A stretch of 64,000 nt of DNA, from assembly GCA_023678885.1 (NCBI GenBank), contig CM042965.1, positions 25,835,777-25,899,776 on the forward strand, given 5' to 3'. How positions within the stretch are numbered: the first letter of the stretch is position 1; each line of letters begins with the position of its first letter. The position numbers and the translations under genes were made by a program. Under the pieces are notes generated by a model. The model saw nothing but the letters and a program-made list of their open reading frames with translations. It ran no database searches and was not told the origin of the DNA. The DNA comes from Pogostemon cablin. Lineage: Eukaryota > Streptophyta > Magnoliopsida > Lamiales > Lamiaceae. This document shows positions 33,501-44,339 of this stretch, in pieces.

Positions 33501-36500
33501 TTTTTATCACGTCTATTTTCCAAAGGTACCCCTTTGCTATTTCTCGATTAGTCGGGTAGGAGTTCTATAGTAGGGTTGGTCAGTTCGTCGGTCTGGTGGT
33601 CGGTTAATAGTACCAATGTCTACCAACCCACATATCATCAATCGATCGCCCAATAAACATGATAATGAGATTACATTTTATCGCGTCTATTTTTCAAATG
33701 TCTCCCTTGGCTATTTCTAGATTAGTCGGGTAGGAGTTCTATGATTTTTCCAAAGGTCACCCTTTACTATTTCTAAATCAGTCAGGTAGGAGTTCCACAG
33801 TAGGGTTGGTTGGTTGGTTGGTCTGGTGGTCGGCTAATAGATCCAATGTCTACCGACCCACATATCATCAATCGATCGCCTTGAAACTTGATAGTGAGAT
33901 TACTTTTATCACGTCTATTCTCCAAAGGTCCCCCTTTACTATTTCTCGATCAGTTGGGCAGGAGTTCTACAATAGGGTTGATCGATTGGTCGATCTGGAG
34001 GTCGGTTAATAGTTTCAATGTCTACCGATCAACATATCATCGACCAATCGCCCTGTAAACTTGATAATGAGATTACTTTTTATTGCGTCTATTGACAAAG
34101 GTCACCCATTGCTATTTCTAGATCTGTCGGGTACGAGTTCTATAGTAGAATTCGTCGATTTGGTGGTCAGTTTATAGTTCTAATATCTACCGACCCACAT
34201 ATCATCGATCGATCACCTTGTAAACTTGATAATGTGATTACTTTTTATCACGTATATTTTCAAAAGGTCCCTCTTTGTTATTTCTAGATCAGTCGGGTAG
34301 GAGTTCTTCAGTAGGGTTTGTTGGTTGGCCGGTCCGACTGTCGGTTCACAGTTCTAATACCTACTGACCCACATATCATCGACTGATCGCCCTGTAAACT
34401 TGATAATGAGATTATTTTTATCGCATCTATTTTCCAAATGTCCTCCTTTACTATTTCTTGATCAGTCGAATAAGAGTTCTACAGTAGTGTTGGCCGGTTA
34501 ACGAGATTACTTTTTATCGCATCTATTTTTCAAAGGACCCCCTTTGCTATTTCTAGATCAGTCGGGTAGGAGTTCCACAGTAAGGTCAGTTGGTTGGTCG
34601 GACAGCTAGTTGGTTAATAGTTTCAACGTTTACCGACCCACATATCATCGATCAATAGCTCTATATACTTGGTAATGAGATTATTTTTTAACGAGTCTAT
34701 TTACCAAAGGTCTCCCATTACTATTTCTAGATCAGTCAAATAGAGTTCCACAGTACGGTCAGTCGGTTGGTCAGTTAGGTTGTCGGTTAATAGTTCCAAC
34801 CTTTAGCGACCCACATATCATCGACTGATCGCCCTTTAAACGTGATAATGGGATTAATTTTTAACACATCTACTATCCAAAAGTCTCCCCCAGCTATTTT
34901 TAGATCAGTCGGGTAGCAATTCTACTGTAGGGTTGGTCGTTTGGTCGGTCTGGTGGTCGGTTAATAATTCCAATTTCTACCGACCCACATATCATGGACC
35001 GATGGCCCTGTAAACTTGATAATGAGAAAATATTTTATCGCGTCTATTTTTCAAAGGTCTCTCTTTACTATTTCTAAATTAGTCGGTTAGGAGTTATACA
35101 GTTTTTCCAAAGGTTCCTCTTTGCTATTTACAGACCAGTCATGTAGGAGTTCCACAGTAGGGTTGGTCGGTTGGTCTGTCTGGTAGTCGGTTAATAGTTC
35201 CAATATCTACCGACCTACATATCATCGATCGGTCTCCTTGTAAACTTGATAGTGATATTACTTTTTGTCACGTCAATTTTCCAAAGGTCCCACATTGTTA
35301 TTTCTCGATCAGTCGCGTAGGAGTTCTACAGTAGGGTTGATCGTTGGTCGGTCTGGTAGTTGGTTAATAGCTCCAATATCTACCTACAAATATATCATCG
35401 ACCTATCACCCTATAAATTTGATAATGAGATTACATTTTATCGCGTCTATTTTTCAAAGGTCTCCCTTTGCTATTTCTAGATCAGTCGGGTTGAAGTTCT
35501 ATAATTTTTCCAAAGGTCTCTCTTTGTTATTTCTAGATCAGTTGGGTAAGAGTTCCACAGTAGGGTTGGTCGGTTGGTCAATCTGGTGGTCGATTAAAAG
35601 TTTCAATGTTTACCGACCCACATATTATTGACCGATCGCCTTGTAAACTTGATAGTAAAATTATTTTTTATCACGTCTATTTTCTAAAGGTCCTCCTTTG
35701 CTATTTTCTCGATCAGTCGGGTAGGAGTTTTACAGCAAGATTGGTCGGTTGGTTAATCCAGTGGTTGGTTAATAGTTCCAATATCTACGGACCAACATAT
35801 TATCGACCGATCACCCTGTAAACTTGATAATGATATTACTTTTTATCGCGTCTATTTTCCTAAGGTCATCCATTGCTATTTATAGATCTGTCGGATAGGA
35901 GTTCTACAATATGGTTGGTCGGTTTTGTGGTCGATTAATAGTTCCAATGTCTACCGACCCACATATCATCGACCGATCGCCATGTAAACATAATAATGAT
36001 ATTACATTTTATCATGTCTATTTTCCAAAAGTGCCCCTTTACTATTTCTAGATCAGTCGGGTAGGAGTTCTACAGTAAGGTTCGTCGGTTGGTCGGTCTA
36101 GTGGTCGGTTAGCAGTTCCAATTTCTACCGACCCACATATCATCTACCGATCGCCATGTAAACTTGATAATGAGATTAATTTTTACCGCGTCTATTTTTC
36201 AAATGTTCTCATTTGCTATTTCTAGATCAGTCGAATAAGAATTCTACAGTAGTGTTGGTCGATTAAAAAGATTAGTTTTTATCGCGTCTATTTTTCAAAG
36301 GCCCCCCTTTGCTGTTTCTAAATCAGTCAGGTAGGAGTTTTACAGTAAGGTCAGTTTGTTGGTCGGTCAGGTGTCGATTAATAGTTCCAACATCTATCGA
36401 CCCACATATCATCGATTGATCGCCCTATATACTTAATGTGATTATTTTTTAACGAGTCTATTTTCTAAAGGTCTCCCTTTACTATTTCTAAATCAGTCAG

Positions 36501-36858
36501 GTAAGAGTTCCACAGTACGGTCAATGGGTTGCTCAGTTAGGTGGTCGGTAAATAGTCCCAACCTCTACCGACCCACATATCATCGGCCGATCGTCCCGTA
36601 AACATGATAATGAGATTAATTTTAACACGACTATTTTCCAAAGGTCTCCCTCAGCTATTTCTTGATCAGTTGGGTAGCAATTCTATAGTAGAGTTGGTCG
36701 TTTGGTCGGTCTGGTGGTCGGTTTATCGCGTCTATTTTTTGAAGGTCTCCCTTTGCTATTTGTAGATCAGTCAGGTAGGAGTTCTACAATTTTTTCCAAA
36801 GGTTTCCCTTTGCTATATCCAGATCAGTTGGGTAGGAGTTCCACAGTAGGGTTGGTTG
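30552..36858 (+). repeat. ~174-bp satellite array, block 1
   Basis: Tandem monomers of about 174 bp, carrying in order TCTATTTTCCAAAGG, CTATTTCTAGATCAGTCGGG, TAGGAGTTCCACAGTAGGG, runs of GGTC/GGTT, AATAGTTCCAATGTCTACCG, ACCCACATATCATCGACCG, ATCGCCCTGTAAACTTGATA and ATGAGATTAC. Some monomers are shortened at two recurring junctions. Special variants recur together about every 1.4-2.0 kb (a higher-order pattern). Monomer size is in the nucleosomal range common for plant centromeric or heterochromatic satellites; chromosomal location is unknown. Open frames of 60-90 residues are chance products. Confidence 0.9.
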
Positions 36859-37208
36859 ATTTGAGCGCCAGGGCTCTCTTTAGATCTATGTTAGATGGTC
36901 AGTTTTATGAAATTCTTTGGAAGGTGCTCTTTTCTTCTATATGGGTTTTTCCCACTGAGTTTTTCCATATATAGGCTTTTACCGAGGTCATCTCGGGTAG
37001 TCAGCTCATCTATAGGATTTATTTTTAGCCATGTATTTGGCTGTACAGGTTTAGACCTCATGTTAGGGTAGGTCTATTTGGTCGGGTAACAGGATCCCTT
37101 GTCTGTTCCTATGTTGATTGGGCAGCAGGATCCCTCGCCCGCTCCCATTTGTATTTATGTCTTTTTGGTCTCCATTGTACACTTTTGGTTTAATTGATTT
37201 ATTATATT
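36859..37208 (+). other. Retroelement-like 3' tail between satellite and minisatellite
   Basis: 350 bp unlike its neighbours. It holds the second copy of the T-rich hairpin (36922-36990), CAGGATCCCT twice (GGTCGGGTAACAGGATCCCT / TTGGGCAGCAGGATCCCT) and an end rich in TTTAATTGATTTATTATATT. It resembles the non-coding 3' region of a plant retroelement; no LTR boundary or coding domain can be placed. Confidence 0.4.
36922..36990 (+). other. Second copy of the T-rich hairpin
   Basis: TATATGG (36938-36944) pairs with CCATATA (36965-36971) around GTTTTTCCCACTGAGTTTTT; flanks AAGGTGCTCTTTT and AGGCTTTTACCGAGGTC match 29676-29750. Confidence 0.65.
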
Positions 37209-38129
37209 ATTTAGTTTGCACATTTCCTTCATCATGATGCTCATTTCATTGATCATGATGTATATTCCCTTCCTCATGATGCTCATTTCCATCATCTTAT
37301 TAATCATTTCTATCATCATGATACTCAATTCCTATATCATGATGCATATTTCCTTCATCATGATTCTCATTTCCATCATCATGATGCATAAGTCTATCAT
37401 CTTGATTCATATTTTCTTCATCATGATAAATGTTTCCTTCATCGTGATGCCTATTTCCTACAGCATGATGCTCATTTCCTTCATCATGAGGCATATTTTC
37501 TTCTTTGTGATGCTCATTTCCTACACCATGATGCTCATTTAATTCATAATGATGCTCATTTCATTAATCTTGATAAATATTTCCTTCATCGTGATTCTTA
37601 TTTCCTTCATTATGATGCGTATTTCCTTCACCACGATGCTCTTTTCCTTCATCATGATGTATATTTACTTCATAATGATGTTCATTTCCCTCATTATAAT
37701 GCTCAATTATTTCAATATGATGCATATTTCCTTCATCATGACGTTGTTTCCTACATCATGATGCATATTTTCTTTATCATGATGCTCATTTCCTTCATCA
37801 TGATGCATATTTTCTTCATCATGATACTCATTCCTTCATCATGATGGTCATTTCCATCGTCATGATGTTTATTTCCTTCGTCATGATGCGTATTTCCTTC
37901 ATCCTGATGTCTATTTCCTTCATCATGATGATCATTTTTTACATCATTAACCACATTTCCTTCATCATGATGCATATTACCATCATAATGATGCTCATTT
38001 CAATCATCTTAATGATCCTTTCCTATCATGATGCTCTTTTCCTTCATCTTGATGCATATTTCCTTCAGCATGATTATGATTTCCATCATCATGATACTCA
38101 TTTCTTTCATCATGATGCATATTTCCTTC
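37209..38129. repeat. 21-bp minisatellite, left part
   Basis: Units close to GATGCTCATTTCCTTCATCAT, alternating CTCATTTCC and CATATTTCC versions. The unit length is a multiple of three and lacks stops in several frames, so long repeat-encoded frames appear on both strands. Split by the CACTA element at 38130. Confidence 0.92.
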
Positions 38130-38460
38130 CACTACAAGAAAATTGGCCTATAATGACAGGAAATCTTGTCATTAAAGCTTAAAATACTGTCATTAAAAGT
38201 ATATAATGACAGAAATTTCCCTGTCATGACTCTATCGTAATAGCTTCTCTAGATAATGATCATTAATGATTGGATAAGGATCCTATAATTATTGTTGGTT
38301 TGCCTTTAATGATAGGCATAAACCTCTCATTAAAATCCTTTTCAAATATAATAAAATCCTCTCATTAATTATAATTTGCCTCTCATTAAATAATACAATA
38401 ATGACTAGAAATATTCTCATTAAATCCTTATTTACCACTCATTAAAAATTTAATTAACTA
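38130..38460. repeat. CACTA terminal inverted repeat and subterminal repeats (left)
   Basis: CACTACAAGAAAATTGG followed by many TCATTAAA / AATGACAG motifs (e.g. CTTGTCATTAAAG, ACCTCTCATTAAA, GCCTCTCATTAAA). Such clusters are where CACTA transposases bind in characterised plant elements. Confidence 0.85.
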
Positions 38461-40678
38461 ATTAAATTAATATTTAATCAGTAGAACTGCTTAAATTAAT
38501 ATAGCATTCATAAAATGATAACTATATTTCAGAAAAAACCATTTAAAGTACAATACATTAAAGTACCACGGTGCAAGAAATTACAAAAGCTATCATCTAC
38601 AAGAATGCCCGTCTTTGCATGGTCTAAATACAACTTCCAAAAGTGACTACATGCACATAAAAGCATGCTAGCAAACAATTAGTAACTTGAGAAGCTAGCA
38701 TCGTACAAGAGGTAGTGGAACCAAAAGGAAAATTTTCACCACTACATATCAGCTCCCCATTTAGATGTACAACCCAACAAAGAAGGACCAGCAATGGTCT
38801 AGAATGCATCCACCATCAAAAAGTAAGAAGATCCAGGGTAAAACAACCTAGAGTATCCTGTGTTGAATTAGGAATGAATATCCAGCAAAAAAAACATGAG
38901 ATTATAATCAGAAATAGAATATAATGAGCAAGACAAAATCAGCTGCAAAATCGAACAAAAAGGGAGAAAGAACAAAAGGTAAAAAATTACCAGTAAGGCA
39001 TTAACCCATTTAGTATATGAGACATCAACTAAATAGAAGACACAAAGTAAAAAAAAACTAAAAGGTTATACATCGACTAACATAAGCAAACAAGAAAAAA
39101 TATAGAAACCAAAGGAATGGGACACACCACACTAGTAGCAGCCAAAGCTACCAGCAAGAAAGTACCAAAGGAATGGGACACACCACACTAGTAACAGCCA
39201 AAGCTACCAACAAGAAAGTACAAGCAGTTTCGCAAATAACAAATACTAACAGCAACCAAAACGAGTAGTACATGGGATTTTGTAACAAGGCTATCAAAAC
39301 CATAAAAAATAACAACATAGAAAACCAGCAACAAAAAAGTCCCAGCTAAAACCAATAGTTGAATAACACAGCAGTTTCAAGTTAGCCCAATCAACAACAA
39401 AAATCAGAATAGTCAGCAACATGAAAACATCATACAATGGTTTAAACATAAACTAAATATAAGGAAATCTAGAGACATACCAAAACAAAGGACCATCTGA
39501 ACCAAAGTAAATACAACAAATTCACAGCAATTCACGAAACAACAAGTCAAGTAAACGCTTCACCGAGACTAAAAACAGGACATGGACAGAAATACACCAA
39601 GTCTATGTAGATAAAAGCATGGATAAGACATGCACCGTCTATCAAAAAAAGATACAAAAAATTCCATATTAACAAAATTTGCCTTATAAATATTAATAAT
39701 CACACTTATATAAACCTAGTTCGAAAATCTGCCTCATAGATAACAACAATCACTATTTAATGTCATTGAACTTTGGAAAAGTTACCTGAGGATTTTTTTC
39801 TTATAGGAAGTAACAACTCCTGCACATGCCATAAGAAAGTCATGTAAAAATTAAAGTTTTTCTGTATGTAAATTAATACATAATATGTTACCCTAACCCC
39901 AATTCAACCTAGTAAACAAAACAAATGTTTGACAGACCCATAACTAAAATGCTAAATAACTATAATATAATAACTATATGTCAACCTACTAAACAGAACA
40001 AGTGTTTGACTCAATCTACTTTCAAATGTGTACATTGAAAATTGATATAGAAGCTCAATACTAAGGATTACCTGGTTAAATGAGCGAGCAGAGTTTGTGT
40101 AAATGTTGTTATTAATGAAGATCAGGAGCAACGTCTCTCTACGCCAAACAAGAATAATTCAAACAAATTATCATATCACAAAAGAGAAAATCAAGTTAAC
40201 ATGAGAATGTCCCCCATGAATTTTTTCAACACTAAAAAATAAGAAAAAGTTCTTGCATTAACAATGGAAGGTGATGGATAATAAATATAGGTGCTTCAAA
40301 TAAATATAAAAAAGTTTATATGTTCTATTTAAAATGTAAAGTACATGAAACTAATATAAAACTTCTACAAAAATTAAAGATTGCATAAAAGCAATTCAAA
40401 ACATCTTACTATAATATAAACTAGTTACTTCTACTAAAAGTAAAAATTGCAAAATAGAAATTTAATGTCTTACTTGGGTAATGCTCTTACTTCTTTTGTA
40501 TGCATTGATTTTATCTGTGGGAATAATGATAAGAAATTAGTACAAATAATAAAATGAAATCAATACAAATAGCAAATACATAAATGAAAGATGAATGACT
40601 TAAAAAAAAATAAAACTCTGAAACTATAAAGAAAAATACAAGTATAACATTAAAATTACATTAATTAGATGTGTTTTT
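38461..40678. other. Non-coding CACTA interior downstream of the transposase
   Basis: About 2.2 kb, A-rich, without a credible ORF on either strand; frames of 61 and 69 residues near 38624-38924 overlap on opposite strands. It contains a 56-bp tandem duplication (39108-39163 and 39164-39219, starting ACCAAAGGAATGGGACAC). It may be the 3' UTR or remains of a second gene. Confidence 0.5.
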
Positions 40679-41350
40679 TCAACATGCTTTGTGTTTTCTC
40701 TTTTTCTTAGTAGTTGGTATGTCGACTATCATTGGATCCAAATCTGTCCTTTTCCAATTATCCGATGTGGTTGCATGATTACACTCAAATTTGAAAGACT
40801 CATCATGTTGATAGGCTTCACCAACTTCATCTTCGTTGTTATCCACATCATCAATTGGTTGTGCCATCTCATATAGATCTCGAGGTTTTGTTTTAAGAAC
40901 AACACACCAGCCTTTGTTCATGTTATCAATCACATAAAACACTTGGAAAGCTTGTGTGGCCAAAATAAATGGCTCATTTACTTTCAGAAATCGACAAGAA
41001 TTAACGCTAGTGAATCCATGTTCATCTACTTTGATTCCTTTCTCATTGTCATACACATCAAACCATCTACACTTAAATAAAACCACACGATTTCCACCAA
41101 GATATTGCACTTCAATGATCTCTGTCAACACACCATAATAGTCAACATAATCTGGTCCACTACCAATATCACCAATCACACACACACCCGAGTTTTGGGT
41201 TTTACTACTTTTATCACAAGCTTCAATTCGAGACCTATACCCATTGTTCACATAACCATTAAAACATTTAACATATTTAGCAGGACCACGAGCCAAGGAT
41301 AATAACTCATCAGATTTAGCACTTTGGTCATGGATTTGCAAGTTTTCAGC
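40679..41350 (-). CDS. CACTA transposase, exon 3 (DUF4216 region)
   Basis: Encodes the C-terminal ~223 residues of the transposase. The acceptor TTTATGTAG at 41351-41359 opens the exon at 41350 in phase 0 with AENLQIHDQ. ARGP..YVKCFNGYVNNGYRS and then YYGVLTEIIEVQYLGG...VVLFKCRWFD...GFTSVNS...PFILATQAFQVFYVID...GWCVVLK are the hallmarks of the DUF4216 domain found at the end of plant En/Spm transposases. It ends KKKRKHKAC, a basic tail that could be a nuclear localisation signal (inference). No lesion in this exon. Confidence 0.85.
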   Translation of the reverse strand, partial: AENLQIHDQSAKSDELLSLARGPAKYVKCFNGYVNNGYRSRIEACDKSSKTQNSGVCVIGDIGSGPDYVDYYGVLTEIIEVQYLGGNRVVLFKCRWFDVYDNEKGIKVDEHGFTSVNSCRFLKVNEPFILATQAFQVFYVIDNMNKGWCVVLKTKPRDLYEMAQPIDDVDNNEDEVGEAYQHDESFKFECNHATTSDNWKRTDLDPMIVDIPTTKKKRKHKAC

Positions 41351-41438
41351 CTACATAAAAATTACAATTAATTAATCTTAAAATTTAAACTAGTTAAAAA
41401 AAAGTAAGTAATATTTAATAAAACATAGATATACTCAC

Positions 41439-41526
41439 TTTATTTCTCAACCAACGAATAAAATTGACATTCCATCCATCATCATTTGTGCTTTGTGTAT
41501 TATTTGATTGTTCTTGGGAGTACTCT
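41439..41526 (-). CDS. CACTA transposase, exon 2 (29 codons)
   Basis: Too short to stand out as an ORF. Acceptor TTGTATGTAG ends at 41527; donor GTGAGT begins at 41438. One base completes the split codon from exon 1 (AA+A, Lys), then 29 codons encode EYSQEQSNNTQ...NVNFIRWLRNK and end in phase 0, joining exon 3 cleanly. With 41621-44184 and 40679-41350 the model totals 3,324 nt, exactly 1,108 codons including the stop. That agreement supports the splice sites. Confidence 0.75.
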
Positions 41527-41620
41527 CTACATACAACTTTAATGAGAATTGCATATATTTATATATGTGCTTATGTGTGAGAAAAAAAATATATAAAAGA
41601 GGAAAGTGAATCGTGCTTAC

Positions 41621-41946
41621 TTGAAAAATGGTTGTATCTCATCGCAGTTCTTCAAAATATAAATGTGAGCTTTCTCCACCTCATCATCATCAAGAATGCG
41701 ATTGAAACCAGCTCCTAATGGGCGTCCACATTGAGAAAATATGGACATTTCACCTTCAGAATTATGAAATCCACCATCATAGTTTCGTTCAGGTTCATTG
41801 AATTTTGTCTTGGTGTCATTCAAATACCTTGAACAAAAAACCATACAGTCCTTTGCAATATAGCCTTCTGCTATGGATCCTTCTGGATGAGCCATGTTAC
41901 GAATCAATTGTTTTAATTCATACAACATGCGCTCAATAGGATACAT
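41621..41946 (-). pseudogene. CACTA transposase, exon 1 part after the internal stop (DUF4218 C-terminal part)
   Basis: Continues the exon 1 frame after TGA at 41950-41952. MYPIER...LKQLIRNMAHPEGSIAEGYIAKDCMVFCSRYL is the conserved continuation of the DUF4218 region in plant En/Spm transposases, so the break is one codon inside a conserved block. The donor GTAAGC follows at 41620-41615 after ...EIQPFF. The ATG at 41946 lies inside the domain and is not a natural start. Confidence 0.85.
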
Positions 41947-41949
41947 CCA

Positions 41950-44184
41950 TCAGTACTGGACAGGCCCACCAATTTTTGCTTCATATGCCAAATGAATAGG
42001 CAAATGTACCATAATATCAAAAAAGGAAGGTGTGAATACTTGTTCCAACTTGCAAAGAGTAATGGCAATTTGAGACTCCATGTTTTCTAACTCATCAACT
42101 CTCAACCTTTTAGATCCCAAGCTAGTAAAGAACAAACCCAACTCAATAAGCAGTTCACATACAAATTTAGGGAGAAGACCACGTATTCCAAGAGGTAGTA
42201 GATGTTGTAAAAGTACATGGCAGTCATGACTTTTCAAACCTAAAATTTTATGCTCCTTCATGTTAACACTATGAGATATATTTGAAGAAAAACCATCTGG
42301 AACTCTTAATTTCTTAAGAAAAGTGCAAAACAAGTGTTTCTCCTTTTTTGATAATGTGTAACATGCAACCGGCAACTCAAGTTTATCCCCTTTACGAATT
42401 GGATGCAACTCTGGCTTGATATTCATGGCTTCCAAATCAAGACGAGCTTGTGTGTTGTCTTTACTCTTCCCTTTTGTATGCATTATTGTCCCTATTATGT
42501 TATCACATATGTTCTTCTCAATACGCATGACATCCAAATTGTGACTTAACAAAAGGTCACTCCAATATGGAAGCTCATAGAAAATGCTTTTCTTATTCCA
42601 ATTATCACCTCTTTCATCATGCGACACTTTATCTTTTACTTTTAAAGATTTCGACAAGATGTTTCCTTCGAGATCATTCACTTGAGCAAGTACATCTTGA
42701 CCAGAAAGTACAGGTGGTTTTTGTCTTAGCTCTACAGTTCCATCAAACAAATGTTTGTTTTTTCTCCACTTATGATCATCAGGAAGAAAACGTCGATAAC
42801 ACATATAACACTGTTTCTTACCATTATATAACATCATAGAACAAGTATCTCTGTTACAACAAGGACATGCTTTCTTACCCTTGGTACTCCATCCTGACAA
42901 GATCTCATAAGCTGGAAAATCACTGATTGTCCACAATAAAGATGCATGCAACATAAAGCTTGTTTTACTTGAAGCATCGAAAGTTTCAATCCCCACTTCC
43001 CACAACTCTTTCAACTCTTCTATTAAAGGTCTTAAGTAGACATCTATCGCATCTCCTGGACCCTCGGGACCTGGGATAAGAGTTGAAAGGATAAAATTGG
43101 AATCTTTCATACACATCCAAGGAGGCAAGTTGTAAGGAATGAGGACAACTGGCCAGATGCTGTAGGATGTTTTGGAGTGAGTAAATGGTTGGAAACCATC
43201 ACTAGCAAGACCAAGCCGCACATTTCGTGCTTCATCAGAAAAATCTTTATAAAGAACATTGAATGACTTCCATGCCTCAGCATCAGCGGGATGTCTTAAT
43301 AATCCATCATCAACTCTTTGATCATGATGCCAACTCATAAGTTTAGCAGTTTTCTTTGACATAAAAAGTCTCTGAAGCCTTGGTTTTAAAGGAAAGTAGC
43401 GCATTGTCTTCATTGCTACCTTCTTACCATTGTCTTCAACTTCGGTTTCCCCCATAGCTGAATGACTATCTTCTTTCCATTTAGACATACCACATATTTT
43501 ACACACATCAGAATTTTCTTCTTCCTTCCAATACAACATACAGTTGTTGAAACATACATCTATCTTTTCATAAGAAAGCCCAAGATCCTTGATAAGTTTT
43601 TTGGCTTCATAATAAGATTCTGGCAATGTTGAACCTGCTGGGAGTAATTTCTTCAACAACTTAAGCAGCATGTCAAATGATTCATTACTCCATCGACCAG
43701 TGCTCTTAATGTGTAAAGGATCCTTACAACCAGGATAAGCTGGTTGTTCGAAATCATTCAACAATCCGTAAAATTTTCTTGCTTCCTCATTTGGCTCTTC
43801 TTCTTTCTGGTTTTGAGGCAACGGACCCATTTTTGGCCCATTTTCATCGAAATACATGCTAGGATATAAATCCTGTAAGAGTTCTAGAATCTCTGTATCA
43901 CTTTCATCATCATCATCAGATGAGAACTCCTCAAACCTCTCACCATGGTGGTACCAAGTTGTATAATTTTGCACTATTCCATACACAAGTAGATGTGTTT
44001 CTACCTCTTCACGAGATTTGTACTCAGTATTTAAACACTTAACACACGGACATCGAATATTATGCTCTTCTTGTGTATTCTTAAAAGCATAATTTAAGAA
44101 CTCTTCAACTCCAAGCTTGTATATTTCACTAAGACGATTGTTAGAGTGCATCATCCATTCTTTTCTAGGTGTAAATTCCGGCAT
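41950..44184 (-). pseudogene. CACTA TNP2-type transposase, exon 1 (broken by one TGA)
   Basis: Start chosen at ATG 44184: it directly follows a splice-acceptor-like ATTTGCAG and begins the conserved N-terminus. The open frame's upstream 49 codons (to 44331) look like intron. From that Met, residues ~10-82 form the transposase-associated domain (EWM, CPCVKC at 45-50, HLLVYGI, YTTWYHHGE). An acidic run lies at 89-97 and VCKICG at ~227-232. The Transposase_21 core spans ~320-470 (NVRLGLASDGFQPF, YSIWPVVLIPYNLPPWMCMK, LIPGPEGPG, CPCCNRDT at 440-447, CYMCYRRFLP at 459-468). DUF4218 begins toward the end (FDIMVHLPIHLAYEAKIGGP). The stop TGA at 41950-41952 replaces a residue usually Arg between GGPVQY and WMYPIER. 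The product would catalyse cut-and-paste transposition at CACTA termini. Otherwise the frame is clean over 744 codons, so the defect looks recent. Confidence 0.9.
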
Positions 44185-44339
44185 CTGCAAATATTTTTGG
44201 TTTAAATGTAGAAAATAGTATATTTCAGATTTATATCTTAATTTATTTTGGAGCAGAATTTTCTCTAAAACATGCATATTATTAATGAAGATCATAAGTA
44301 TTTGTAGATGAAACCTTGCAAACAAAAACAATACTAGTC

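Noticed and set aside
30552..36858. CRISPR-like array (regularly spaced repeats)
   Set aside because: Monomers are contiguous ~174-bp tandem units without unique spacers, in a eukaryotic setting: a satellite.
44185..44331. Start of the transposase at 44331 (longest frame)
   Set aside because: The extra 49 residues do not resemble the family, and a splice-acceptor-like TTTGCAG lies exactly before the ATG at 44184.
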